This document shows, piece by piece, positions 14,935 through 26,042 of a stretch of DNA of 64,000 nt; the first letter of the stretch is position 1; every line of letters starts with the position of its first letter. The stretch spans positions 682,001-746,000 of the forward strand of contig JAJSPD010000016.1 in the NCBI GenBank assembly GCA_021307315.1. Direction: 5' to 3'. The notes beneath the pieces are model-generated. The model saw nothing but the letters and a program-made list of their open reading frames with translations, was not told the origin of the DNA and did no database searches. This DNA is from Bisporella sp. PMI_857. Taxonomy: Eukaryota > Ascomycota > Leotiomycetes > Helotiales > Helotiaceae. Both the position numbers and the translations under genes were made by a program.

Positions 14935-15912
14935 CTATGGACAATCAGTAGGATCCCAATCAGTGACCAAGTATTCATCCAACGCATCCATCTTCTCCAT
15001 ATCATCATTCGTAATCTCAAAATTGCTGATCTTCGCGTTTTCTTCAATTCTCTCCTTCCTCACACTCTTCGGCAAAGGCACATATCCGTGTTGCAAGCTC
15101 CATCTGACCAGGAGTTGTGCAGGCGTACACCCATAATGCTTCGACAGTTCTTTTATCACTGGGTGGTTCATCCTCAATGCACGCGCGAGCGGCGCATAGG
15201 CTTCGACCGTGATGCTGTACTCGTTGCAAAAGGCCGTGAGTTCGGGACGCACATTGAAAGGATGGACTTCAATTTGATTGACGGAAGGGAGGTGGCGCGG
15301 ATTGCTGTCGATGAGCTCCTTTAACTATTCGGAATCAGCTTTCAACCTTTTTATCCCCTCTCACACTCAGAATGCTTACATGCCGTAACCCAAAATTACT
15401 GACACCACCAGTTCTGATTTCCCGTAACTCAATCGCATCCTCAATCGCCCTCCAGCACTCCAACCGCTTCTCCGGCCCTCCATACGGGCTATGGAGGAGG
15501 TACAAATCTAGATACCCTAGCCCGCTCTTGTGTATGCTCCTCCGTATCGCCAACCTCGTTTCATCATAACTCGAGTTATCTTTAAGCTTTGTGGTGAACC
15601 ATATATGTTGCCGTTCGATGCCTTGTTTATTGTTGTCAAGGAAGTTGACTATGGCAGAACCAACCGCTTTTTCGTTTCCATACCATTCAGCGCTATCAAA
15701 CCCGCGGTATCTAGATACTTGTGATTAGGATATAGAAGGTAGACTCGATTGTGGTATACTTACCCAGCTTCGAGGGCATAGGTCACAGCATTGGAACATT
15801 CCTTCCCCGAGGTTTGATACACGCCAAGTTGAATGAGGGGCATGCGATGGTTGTCGAGAAGCTTCTTCTTACTCGCCAGCGAAAAGTTCTTGACGGGTTG
15901 AATGAGAGCCAT
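14935..15912 (-). CDS. Aldo-keto reductase (2,5-diketo-D-gluconate reductase-like)
   Basis: Exons are complement(14935..15324, 15380..15710, 15764..15912); introns of 55 and 53 nt; 289 residues. This is a compact TIM-barrel AKR that uses NADPH to reduce aldehydes or ketones. The catalytic tetrad is visible: Asp55 and Tyr60 in [10 protein letters not shown], Lys91 in WFTTKLK and His123 in [10 protein letters not shown]. Further family marks are [15 protein letters not shown], and the cofactor-binding [13 protein letters not shown] near the C-terminus. The length fits single-domain bacterial and fungal 2,5-DKG-reductase-like enzymes. The physiological substrate cannot be read from sequence. It is divergent from the GNAT gene across 509 bp. 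Confidence 0.93.
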
Positions 15913-16421
15913 GATTGAGCGTGTAGCAATTTCGCACACGATGTGTTTGTTGTGCGATTGAAGATAAGGATCACGATGATTAAGGATTGATACAGCAAAG
16001 TTGTGATGACGTGGGGCTCGGGAAAAGCTCTTGGGCCGCAATGCTACTTCCGTGTTTTGCGAATGCCGTCCCACTGCTGACCTCGCTTCCTCTTCTTCTA
16101 AGACTTTGCTGATGCTTCATTGATATCCCTCGGAAGCGTTCCGCCTTTGATATTAGAAATGAGGCTATTGGACGCGTCCCGGACAATGACTCACTCCCCG
16201 CTCCCAGCCGCCCCCGTAGGTATTCTTTCTTGTTGAAAAAAAATCAAAAAATCCCCTAATTCGCCCATGGACGTATGCCTTCACGTAATTATAGTGCTAT
16301 AAAAGATGCTCTTTTGTGCCCCTACATTTCTTTCCTCTTCGAACTCACTCTCGCTTCCCCTTCGTTCATTTAGCTACTTTTGGACCTATCTCAATCCCTC
16401 TTCCCACAAAAGCTGGTAAAG
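15913..16421. promoter_or_regulatory. Divergent promoter of aldo-keto reductase and GNAT genes
   Basis: A TATAAAA box at 16298-16304 sits 118 bp before the GNAT start and is followed by a CT-rich tract (16318-16380), a classic fungal core-promoter layout. The side facing the AKR start shows no clear TATA box. Confidence 0.5.
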
Positions 16422-17060
16422 ATGGCGTTCTCAATCCGCAAGGCTACACCAGCCGACATTCCAGCGATGGTAGACATATACTTCCGCGCCTTTGATGGTG
16501 ACGCCATCTCCGTCCTCTGTTTCCCCCGCACACCCGCCGTCCATAAGTTCTGGGCGGACATGCTCACCTCCGAGCTCACGGAACATGGAGTCCATTTCCT
16601 CGTTGTCCTTTCGCCTTCCCCAGATCCCAAAGTCATAGCGTGGGCCCACTGGAACTCCCCTTTAGCCTCCCCGGTGTCAACTTCACTACCAACGTGGCCT
16701 GAGGGGTGTGATGTTGCTGTCGCAAACCACTTTTTCGGAACATTATTTAAGAGGCATACGGAGATCATGGAAGGTAGGAAGCATTGGTACCTGGAGCTGT
16801 TGTGTACGGACCCAGATTGGCAAGGAAAAGGAGCCGCGGGCAAGTTGCTGAGGTGGGGAATCGAGAAGGCGGATGCAGAGGAGGTGGAAAGTTATATCGA
16901 GGCCAGTCCGGCCGGAAAGGGTGTTTATGAGCGGTTTGGGTGGAAGGAAGCGGATAGGCTTGTTGTTGACGTTAGGGGGCGTGGAGTCAAGGGGAAGGAT
17001 GGCCGAGGAGAGGAGGAGTTTGTGGAGGTGCTTATGGTTAGGAGTGTTGGTGGCAGGTAG
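16422..17060 (+). CDS. GNAT-family N-acetyltransferase
   Basis: Single exon of 212 residues. I take ATG 16422 (MAFSIRKATPADIPAM) as the start; the frame is open further 5' but has no ATG there. It shows a GNAT N-terminus (IRKATPADIPAMVDIYFRAF), a long insertion, and the acetyl-CoA-binding motif A in DPDWQGKGAAGKLLRWG, followed by ESYIEASPAGKGVYERFGW typical of the beta6/alpha4 end. It transfers acetyl from acetyl-CoA to an amine; the substrate is unknown. Similar fungal paralogues often sit in accessory or metabolite loci. A TATA box and CT-rich leader lie just upstream. Confidence 0.9.
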   Translation: MAFSIRKATPADIPAMVDIYFRAFDGDAISVLCFPRTPAVHKFWADMLTSELTEHGVHFLVVLSPSPDPKVIAWAHWNSPLASPVSTSLPTWPEGCDVAVANHFFGTLFKRHTEIMEGRKHWYLELLCTDPDWQGKGAAGKLLRWGIEKADAEEVESYIEASPAGKGVYERFGWKEADRLVVDVRGRGVKGKDGRGEEEFVEVLMVRSVGGR

Positions 17061-18162
17061 GGTGCTTATGCCAGTGAGAGGATTACAATATGCTCGGTCA
17101 TGCTACGGTTAGTTGACAGAGTGGTAAGCGCGAAGCGCAGACTTAGATATTAGAGGCAATGCCGAGAGCAAGAGGTTATTTGGTTACGAACCAAAGTTGA
17201 TGTCGATATCTTGTACGCACGTATATAAGCAACATCTAGATGTGAGTGGCATGTCATCGAGAATTCAGAGGGCATATATTATGGTAATTACTCCACTTAC
17301 AATATGGAAATCTCAATAACACTTGTTGAAAGTGAATTTATCATTCAATCGAAAAGTTTCATGGTCATATACGACGTGACTAAGGGGTGCAAGCCTCCAT
17401 TCAAGGTTTCCCTCTGGTCTATTGTAACACGATAGTTGCCCGTTACAGTTGTAGTATTTGGATAAGGAAAGATAAATTTTGTTGTAGTCCTTCCCCTTTC
17501 AGCAATGTGTTTAATACTCTCTTCTGCTTCCACAAGAATACAATCTTTGGACATCGGCTTTGTACTACATTACTCAGCCTTGCTATTATTGGCAGTGCCC
17601 AATTCATTCTTTTATTTTTGCGATGCTGCTGCCTAGGGTAGTCTTATTTCTCATACGAGCACCACGTTTCTTAATCCTTGACCATCCTACAATTCGCTGT
17701 GGCGAACCGGATATCTAAACTTACTAACAACCTTTCAAATAATTCACTAAATTTAAGTAAAGGGCATTGGGCGCCATGGAGGTCTGTGAACGTTGCATAT
17801 CACTAATCAAGTTCCTGGATCGGGAGATAACTCTTAATGCTGCTAAGACAGTTAGTGTTTTGGAAACACGCGCATCCTTGAGATATTGAATTCAATTGGC
17901 TGTGCACTGTGCTATATGGTCACTGGTCAGCTTCCGATGTACAGCTTGATCCATGTTTCAATGCTTCCTTCAACCACGATAAAGTTGAGGGCCATGAATG
18001 CGCCTAAATAAATGTTACAGATCCTAATAATGAACATACTTATGCCTGATAAATATCACCCGCGCTTTCACATCTCATGGATATACCTTCTCAGCATGGA
18101 GACGGTCGTCTTCTAAGGTCGATATAGTCTGTCACCCCACAATAAAGAAGCTCTCTACAAAC
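17061..18162. other. Gene-free interval
   Basis: AT-rich with many stops in all frames. A 69-codon minus-strand ORF at 17345-17554 reads like protein but has no recognisable family and no flanking exons, so I leave it uncalled. It could be a gene relic. Confidence 0.4.
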
Positions 18163-18975
18163 TATGAAGTGTCTTGGTTATTCGTACAAATATGACTGGC
18201 AGCTTGCAGGGCACAACATACTAAATGCAGAAAGCCAGATAAATCAAAGGACGTAGAGCTACCTACTCGACTACTCTCCCTATCTGCTTCCAAGAGTGGT
18301 ACTAAGGCAAGACTTATTGAGATCCCAACTCTCGAGGGGGAAATAGAGTATTGTACTTTGAGTCATTACTAGGGAGTTGCTCTTCCCTGAAATTCGAGAA
18401 AAATACTTACGAGTCTTGCCGCAAGGGCATATTTGTCAAATCTCTGATGAAGACCTTCCAGGACGCAATGTACGTGGCTATGAAGCCTGGCTTTTGCTAT
18501 ATTTGGATCGACTCTTTATGTATTGTTCAAGACAGTAAGTCTGACTGGACTCGAGAAGCACTTAAAATGCGTACCGTAGATTCAAACTCGGACCTCAACA
18601 TTGCGGCCACATCAGCACACGATGGGCGATAGTTTGTTATACGCCAGGAACCTAGGATTAGCTTACTCTTGTCAAGTTCAATTCCCGTCACATGGGACTC
18701 ATGTGCTCTACAAGGATGATAACTAATCGTGGTCCAGAACCAATGATTGGTTTCTCTTGCCTATTGCGGTCTCGCATACACATACTCTAAATCGTCTGTT
18801 TGGCGTGTTACTTGAATTAACATGCCGGAAAGGTGAATATAAACGTCATAGAATGTTTGAGCTTAGATGTTATTATAGAGAATCTCTCAATAAGCAACTA
18901 GCTGGGTCAAGAATGGAACCTATCGAAGAGCCAGGAGAAGGTGGAGGAAGGAAGCACTTTATAAATCTCAACTAG
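18163..18975 (+). pseudogene. Broken HET-domain (heterokaryon incompatibility) gene
   Basis: HET motifs appear in order but in shifting frames: LPTRLLSLSA then EYCTLSHY-stop-G near 18250-18370; the expected Trp codon TGG reads TAG. The frame then shifts to SLMKTFQDAM and YIWIDSLCIVQDSKSDW (18351-18632), followed by IAATSAHDGR and a stop. A later frame (18757-18975) carries the usual HET C-terminal strand LLELTCRKGEYKRHRMFEL. HET proteins trigger cell death on fusion of unlike strains. This copy cannot make a full protein. The TGG-to-TAG change is what RIP produces, though one site is not proof. Borders are approximate. Confidence 0.8.
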
Positions 18976-19106
18976 AGTTGATCGCCTTTCTTATCCTAAA
19001 ATGGAAGTACAACTTTAACATAATCATTCATTCAAAAGGTCGTTAACAATGCCATAATTTATGCGCCTCTCATTCTTCAACTTGCTGTCCCTTTACTAGT
19101 TTCAAT

Positions 19107-20437
19107 TTAAGAGAATTCAAACTCTTTACCAACGAGCTTCTCACTAAGTGCCTGTAGTGCATCCTGGTTTCTCTTACCACGAGCATGAGCTCCCAATGGC
19201 CCAGTCCACACCGCGCAGTTGGTGAGGAACGCCCCAGATTGATCTGCAACACAACGAGTATTAGCAGCCATTACCAAGAGCGGTGTCCGAAAATCTATAC
19301 CTGATATGCTTGGGTCTAGAGCTGCAACTAAAAGTGTCGATGTTCCGCATACCAGAGGCATGGAAACCATGGCCGCATCAGGCATCGTTTCACCCGCGGC
19401 AGCGAGTGATTCAAGTGCGAGGTTGTATCCTTCTTGGAACATCTCTGGAGTAATACCTGCTTGGAGGTTCGTGTCTGCGATTACTGTTCGTCTATGTTAG
19501 CGTGTAAATTGGCTGAATTGATTATGATGCTAGATGCGTACACCCTGGATGGAGCGAGAAAGCTGCGACGCCTTTGCCTTTGAGCTTCTCTCCAAGAATT
19601 GCAGCGAAGAGGATATTGGCGGTCTTTGACTGGGCGTATGCAAGCCAAGGATTGTAGTCATTTCCTTCCTACGGAGTGAAGCACATCAGAACATTGGAGG
19701 CAGCGGACCAGATAACGGATATCTGAAAGAACGGACCTTGAAGTTCCAATCATCAAATCGCACACCACCAGATAAGCATCCGAAGCTGGATACGTTAATA
19801 ATTCTAGCTCCACCGCCAGCTGCAAACAATTTATCCATCAATAGATTAGTCAATAAAAAGTGACCAACGTGGTTGGCAGCGAATTGATACTCGATGCCGT
19901 CCTTTGAAGTGGTGTAGTCTTTGATTGCCATCACTGTTTTGCAACAAATAGTCAGCAACCGACGAATCCTCCTCTGGCCGAATTCTACATAGCCCCCACA
20001 TACCTCCAGCATTATTGATGAGGATATCAAGTTTCTTGGTTAGCAATCCAGTTTCCTTGGCAGCTTCTCGAACGGATGAAAGATCCGCAAGGTCCACTTT
20101 AACGAATTTCACCTCGACATCTGGGTCGGAGGTTTTGATGTGGTCGATGACTGGCTGGATTCTGTCCTTGTTTCGGCCTGCGAGAATAAGCAGCGATGGT
20201 TTGCCAGCCGCAAGATCTATAGCTGCTTGGCCGCCGATTGTGTTTGTGCTTGGCCCCGTTATGAGAACTATCAGTCAATATCAGTATCAGAGCGCGGATA
20301 GTTCGGAATAACTATGCGAGGTTGATGGCAATATAGAACGATATGTTACTGGGCAGCGTACTTGTCTTTCCTCGGACATTCTCAGCGAATGTCTTTACGA
20401 TTTCAGCTCCAGTAGTCTCGGAAGTAAATTGAGACAT
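19107..20437 (-). CDS. Short-chain dehydrogenase/reductase
   Basis: Exons are complement(19107..19243, 19301..19483, 19542..19668, 19737..19933, 20004..20267, 20362..20437); introns of 57, 58, 68, 70 and 94 nt; 327 residues. Seen: NAD(P)-binding ILITGPSTNTIGG (residues 26-38), DLADLSSVREAA, the INNAG motif, HVGHFLLTNLL, catalytic Ser in INVSSFG and YAQSK (Y-x3-K). This matches classical retinol-dehydrogenase-like fungal SDRs. The 57-nt last intron is a multiple of three without a stop, so its retention would insert 19 residues. The gene is divergent from an AflR-like regulator across 588 bp, suggesting a shared promoter and a metabolite-related role; substrate unknown. Confidence 0.93.
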
Positions 20438-21025
20438 TGTTGATAGAAGTTTTATTTGTAAAATATTAATTTTTTGAATCTAAGACTTCGAGAAATGATG
20501 CTTTGAGCCATTCTGCTTCACAAAAGTCCTCTATATACCTTTCTACGGGTTGCCTCCTAATTGGGTAATGAAGCGTGCACTATTCTAGATATGGCTCTCC
20601 CAAACTCTTTTCTTTTGAAACCTTGTGATAAGATAAAAGAGGGCCGGAACTAAAAGTTGGCCTGAGTTCATTCTTAAATATTGCGGGTTCAAGGAGCAAC
20701 TATCGTTTTCTGACTTGAGTATGTAGGCATATTAATCCACCCAATTAAGTTGCACTGGAGCATAGAATATTTGATGAAGTTATTAGGAAAAGTGGGTTTC
20801 AGGATCAAAACGCCCTAACCCCACCTAGGAAATGTCCCGAATCTTCGCCTTGCATCCTATTTGAGATGTTCCCGAGAAATCTTTTGATTATGTAAAACTC
20901 AAATGGCACTTGCACTACACGTGATATATGCAGCTAACGCTCATAATGTCTGCTCACTGATGGCAACTGCTCAAGTTCCAGACCTGTTTTGAGACTCCAC
21001 ATTTCGTTACCTCAAAGAGAGCAAT
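20438..21025. promoter_or_regulatory. Shared promoter of the SDR and AflR-like regulator genes
   Basis: This 588-bp head-to-head interval is AT-rich. I see no clear palindromic Zn2Cys6 site (CGG-n-CCG or TCG-n-CGA) in it by eye, so self-regulation is unproven. Confidence 0.4.
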
Positions 21026-22348
21026 ATGTTCACGACTCTGCGGTATAATAAGGATGCGGCACTGGTGGAACGGGTGGATTCGCTGCATATGGATGTAACC
21101 TGCCAAAGATGCCGGTCAAAGAAGGTCTGTCTCTCCGCCATACGCTCTATATTTAAATGATGCTCATCGTCCTAGATCAAATGTACACGCGACAAAGGAG
21201 GATGTCGAACGTGCTTGCAAAGAAATTATGAATGCGTATATTCTCGCCAATTAGAACGAAAAGATGCAAAGAAACGCGGTTGCGCGCTGAAAACCCCAAA
21301 AGCCAGAACCAAAAATGTTCTCGCGGCTGCTTCAGTTCAGAAGAGCGCTCTTGAGTTGGCCACCTCCACTCAAAAAGGACTCCATACACCAGAAGGATCG
21401 GAAGACTCGACTCCGTCCACACCTGAGCTGTGCAATCAAAATACGCTACCTCAAATTCTTAGTGATAGCTATCAAGGGCTTGATCAAACGACCAACCATA
21501 ACTCTCTCAATGACTACCCTTATGATTTCTTCGAACCAAGCCTCTCTGGTGAAGGAGGAGTCCTCACGGTAGGAGACATAACTTGCGTCACCAGTCCCAA
21601 CTGGGACCCTAATTATTTTCATCTGGAGTCGGTGAATCTCAATGAGTACACCTCCCAGATTTTAGGGGGTGGCCAAGTCACCCCTGGAGTAGCCGAGAGT
21701 ACGCCGATTTCTGCTTCTGAGGATGACATTGCTCACTTACTATCATCCAAAGAATTGACAACCGGTCTCATCAAACCAACAAAATGCTTATGTGCCGATA
21801 AAACACTGCGGGCTATAGAAAAGATTGCGACGGCTGAGACTCAAGTCGATTTTAAGAATGTCCCGGAGTGTATCAATTTCAACAAACTAGCTTTGGCCCA
21901 ATGTAGAAAATTTCTCGATTGCCTGAGCTGTACCTCCATCTCGCATTTTATGATGCTACTCATCATACTCTATGATAAACTTGCGTCGTCTTACGATAAA
22001 ATTCTGGCACTTTTGACCATGCAGTACAACAAATTGCATCCCGATGATGTGTATGTTCCAACGGAGGAATGGAGACAGAAACACCGCGAGATCTGGAAAT
22101 CAAATGAAGTGGTTTGCGGCTATGAACAGGGCGTATTACTGTTGAGGGACTATGACGTAGATGCCGAAGAAGAGGCATGCATTTTTGGAGGTGTTGTCTC
22201 TATGCAAGTGAAGAGTTTGCAGAAGCTCGTGGTAAGGTCGAAGGCTATACTCCAGAGCTCGAGCTTGGCGGCGCATATAATTATGGTTGAAGGTATAGAA
22301 AAGTCGATTCGGAAGCAGCTGGATGTATGTGGGTATTGTACAAGGTAG
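21026..22348 (+). CDS. Zn2Cys6 transcription factor, AflR-like
   Basis: Exons are 21026..21124 and 21176..22348; the 51-nt intron (GTCTGT...CTAG) interrupts the zinc cluster, a common position in this class; 423 residues. The binuclear cluster is Cys26, 29, 36, 43, 46 and 53 (CQRCRSKK / IKC...GGCRTC...YEC). The middle is Ser/Thr/Pro-rich. The C-terminal half (from about residue 210: KPTKCLCADKTLRAIEKI...LALAQCRKFLDCLSC...MLLIILYDKL) has the Cys-rich helical pattern of AflR-type regulators of secondary-metabolite clusters, ending in a SKAILQSSSLAAHIIM-like helix. Its divergent neighbour SDR is the natural candidate target; no PKS, NRPS or terpene gene is in the window. Confidence 0.88.
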
Positions 22349-23587
22349 CTTTGCAAATCGTTGAGTACGGTTTAGCAATCGTAGCATCGATCGGCAACGG
22401 CGAGTTTCATAGCCCTTCAAGGGGTTGAGGAGATGTCACTTACTAGAATCACTATGTTAATACATTGAACTCTGTAGAATCTTCCTTTCGGTCTGAGTTA
22501 AGGAGCTACTAGGCTCAGGTATTAGGGCTGGCTAGCTCAACGCTTTCGTGCCGTGCATAAGTCGATGATAACACATCACCTGGTTCAGATCTCATTCTAT
22601 GCTCAAATCCTAGCTTCCGAGTCTACATTACCTCTAATTGGTTAAGCATCTTTTGCTCCACCAGAGAACTGACTAATATTTATCTCTTAAACTCAAGTTC
22701 GCAGTCAAGAGTAAGCAGGATTTTTCATGTAAGGTCACAGCTCGGATATTAAATCATAATCATCTTGATTCTTGGATCGACTTTAGGAGGCGGTATGCTT
22801 TGCCATCGGATATGATTTCGGATAGAAGAGTCATCTCTACGTACATCTAATGGGATAGACTCCCGAGAAAAACGGGGTGCATATGAGAAGCATTATTGTG
22901 ACGTCTTTTGGAAGGAACGCCTTCTAAGCCATGGGCCTGGTAGTACGGCCAGTGCAGCCAGTGTTGGTGCTCACTATATTTTGCAGATATTATAAGATAT
23001 TGAGCTAAGAAGATTTCATAATCTATCGCTCTGGACTCCGTTGAGCAGTGCTTAATATAACTGATTGATACGTGTCCATTTCTTTCCCACGTGAATTTAT
23101 CTATTCTGAATGTATTTCCTAAGATGGAAGCTCTGTTCTGCTTCAAGTTCAACCTAAGTGTTACTTGCAACTTGGAAATAGTACACTGTACCAACAGAAG
23201 AGGAATATGGTTCGCACTTTGACCTTACGCTGGTGAAAAGGTTGTTATACATTGACAATAATTCATGATTGTTTCTGAAGGCGCATAAATCAGAGACAAG
23301 ACGATCAATCTACCACGTAATATTAATGTTATGTACAGTATACTGCCTAACGATAATGCCATATAATAGGAAGGAGGGCACAAAAGGCCGACGAGGCGTA
23401 GAATAGGCATATCGAACGCATAGCCTTGATAGAAGAAGGGTTGTATAGGTTCGCTTCATTGACATCACAGAACTTAAGATTTCAAGTCAAAAGAGATGAC
23501 GAATCTGTGACGAGGCTCATTCAGCAAAGGAACCAAAATGCAGATAAATGCTTCTGAAACCTAACGATCTAGAGACATGAAGATGTA
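22349..23587. other. Gene-free interval
   Basis: AT-rich and stop-dense on both strands. The largest ORF (22847-23194 minus) has no recognisable product. No repeat structure is visible by eye. Confidence 0.45.
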
Positions 23588-24540
23588 TCAATGTGTACCA
23601 TCCGGAATGCTATGGGCCACAATACGATTGAAGCCTGCATCATCAAATTGTTGTCCTTGAACAAGACCATCGGCTCCAAAAACGCGCATCTTTTGGCATT
23701 TGGTCAAAATAGGGTCGATATGAGGATGTAGAGGCTTAATATTTGGTGCGATATTATGCCGGTTCTGTAAAGGTGTCAGCCTTTTGAGACAATAAATATT
23801 ATTCATGAATAGAGCTGGGACAGGGAATATTATAGGAGGGAGCGGCGTGAATAGGGTGAGCAGGTATGGGGCCTTCATGGGGCTAAAGTAGAGTACATCA
23901 TTGCAGAGGTGTATCCTATCAAATTGGTGTGAGTCTTTCGGATCGTTTGGCGCCTTTCTGAACCAGTCTGCTTGAGCAAAGATGGTACAGCTACGAGCAC
24001 AAGCAGATACAGTGTAGTCCACACCTAATTTGCTAATTGCGTCGCGCATGCCATTGGCGACGGAGAGTAGGTTTGCCCCGAAACTCTGTACATCACAGAG
24101 CGTCACGGCGAGGCCCACCCTACTGATATTAGCTCAGCCGACTAGAGCGTGATAAGAGGTAATGAAGGTAAATAAAGATGTACGAACAACATGGCCACGG
24201 CTAGAGAGGAGTGAAGATGTAGAAGAGTTAGAGGAGGAGAGCGCGGCTTCAAAATCGCGGCCTTTGGCAATGGTGCCAATTACGGTGATGATGGATGGTG
24301 AGCCATAGGAATGCAATTGGCAATAGTTGTCAAGAAGCCAGCGGTAAGCATGGTGAGAGGAAGAAGAAGGAATCCCAGTAAAATCATGATCGTCTTGATG
24401 AAGATTGGAATATATGTGATAGCTACGAGCCTTAAGTAATGGTTGATTACACTTCCGAGACTAGGCAACTTAGAAGATTTGGGTTTGTCGTCAAGGAGAC
24501 AGGATGAGAAAAGAACATCAGGAAGAGCGAGGCTAAACAT
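23588..24540 (-). pseudogene. Unidentified, probably degenerate minus-strand coding region
   Basis: Three minus-strand ORFs follow one another: 24280-24540 (starts MFSLALPDVLF, with a hydrophobic segment near IMILLGFLLLPLTML), 24134-24316 (Ser-rich) and 23588-24118 (176 codons). They could be exons of one membrane-anchored protein, but no donor/acceptor pair I tried keeps the frame across the joins. I read it as a decayed gene or a gene with unusual introns. No family is recognised. Confidence 0.3.
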
Positions 24541-25519
24541 AGTTTTGCATGCTCAGTCATATGCATGATCTGACTCATGATATGGCAATGGTGAATACTG
24601 TGCACATATCGTCCAATTTGATGGAGGCAGAAGTTATTTCAACAACTCTGGTACATCATTTAGTGCAGGCTACAATAACACCGGACACTATGTAAACCAT
24701 TACCTCGCTAAGCAAGCATATAACATAACTCTTGTGGAGGTTCTTGTGCTCACAAGAAATTAAATGCCGATAGTAAAAGATCACGAAGACAGAGTCTTTA
24801 TGAGATTATCATCCTTGAATAATTGCTTTCAATGTTAGCTGCACTCGACTGCACTACAACTAAGTCTACGTAAGGGTGTTCATGAGCAGGAATTGAGGGG
24901 CAAAAACGCTCTTGGAAAATCCCAGCTTAACGCAAGATTAGCCGATAGCTGTGAGCACATTTGTGCAACATTCAGCCTCGTTTTCCAATCATCACGTATA
25001 GGGTCAAGGAACATCCAGCGGAGCTTTTGGCCGACTAAACTTGGGGACGTTAGAAAATACTGCCGGAAAATCTACTTGATTCGCCTGCGTGAGCTGACAA
25101 GGTGGCACAGCTCCAGTCTCGTAACTGCAACGCAGAAGAGTAAAGGTTCATGAACAAAAGGTATTGAGCTTTGTTGATATTAAGTTATTCGGTTCGGAAT
25201 GTGTCGGGTAAATTATATGCACTTACCCGAATGTGGATGCGGGGTTCAAGTTCCGGACCTTCATATCCGGCTTCCGGATAAATTGAAAAGACGTTCCATC
25301 CAATGCCAGCTTCTCAATCAACTCTAAACAGCCAACAGCGCGGATTATCTTTTGTCCCCATGATACCAAGTATTTGAGTACACGTTTCTTCTAGACAAAC
25401 GTTAGTACAAGAGCGCGATGTTTCTTCCGACCATTTGGTCGAGGATGGAAATGCATATTGTGTCTCTTCCTTCTGTGTGAACGTCTAGAAACAGTTTTGC
25501 GCGTGAGGAGTTTGATTCC
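24541..25519. other. Gene-free interval
   Basis: No gene is supportable. The plus-strand ORF at 24893-25153 has no ATG start and no recognisable product. This interval contains the promoter of the small secreted protein that follows. Confidence 0.45.
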
Positions 25520-26042
25520 ATGATGCGGTCTTTGTTCCTGCTGCTGCCACTGCTGGGCCGCGCTCTTGGTACGGACGCAGCGAAACAGCTGGATGCCAAA
25601 GTTCCAATATACCTTGGCGACGCATTCTGGCCACCAACAATGACATTTCTGGCATGGCTGCCTGAAGAAAATACAGAAATTCGCCCAGAGCCACAGGCTC
25701 AAGTGTCAGTCCAGAGCGCGGATGATTCTGATGAGTCTGATGATTTGTATCCCCATGTATGCCACTTTCCCTCGCACGCGTTGCTGGTCATTATTATGAT
25801 TTGCTGACCTCTTCTAGTGGTGCAACACAGCGGTCGACGTCAGCGAAGGCAGCTTTTCTTTGAACGGTATCGATAACCTAAAGATGCACGATTACTTTGA
25901 AGACAAGGCGCATATCACTCGTGATGGAGAACGCTTTGCAGACTGTTTCGTTACGCCGGAATCAACGCGTGTCGGAGTGTGCAAGCGTGGGCATAAATTT
26001 GCTGGCCCGGCAACCAGGCGATGGACTTGCTGGACAACCTAG
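25520..26042 (+). CDS. Small secreted protein (candidate effector)
   Basis: Exons are 25520..25756 and 25818..26042 with a 61-nt phase-0 intron (GTATGC...TCTAG), giving 153 residues. A signal peptide is clear (MMRSLFLLLPLLGRALG, cleavage likely after LG). The mature part is about 136 residues, acidic in the middle (DDSDESDD), with four cysteines, all encoded by exon 2 (in WCNTAV, ADCFV, GVCKR and WTCW), compatible with two disulphides. No family is recognised. Size, secretion and cysteine content fit plant- or microbe-interaction effectors. The minus-strand ORF over the same bases lacks these features and I treat it as a shadow. Confidence 0.65.

Noticed and set aside
18660..18690. tRNA B-box-like GTTCAATTCCC
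   Set aside because: No matching A box, acceptor stem or cloverleaf around it; it lies within a HET pseudogene.
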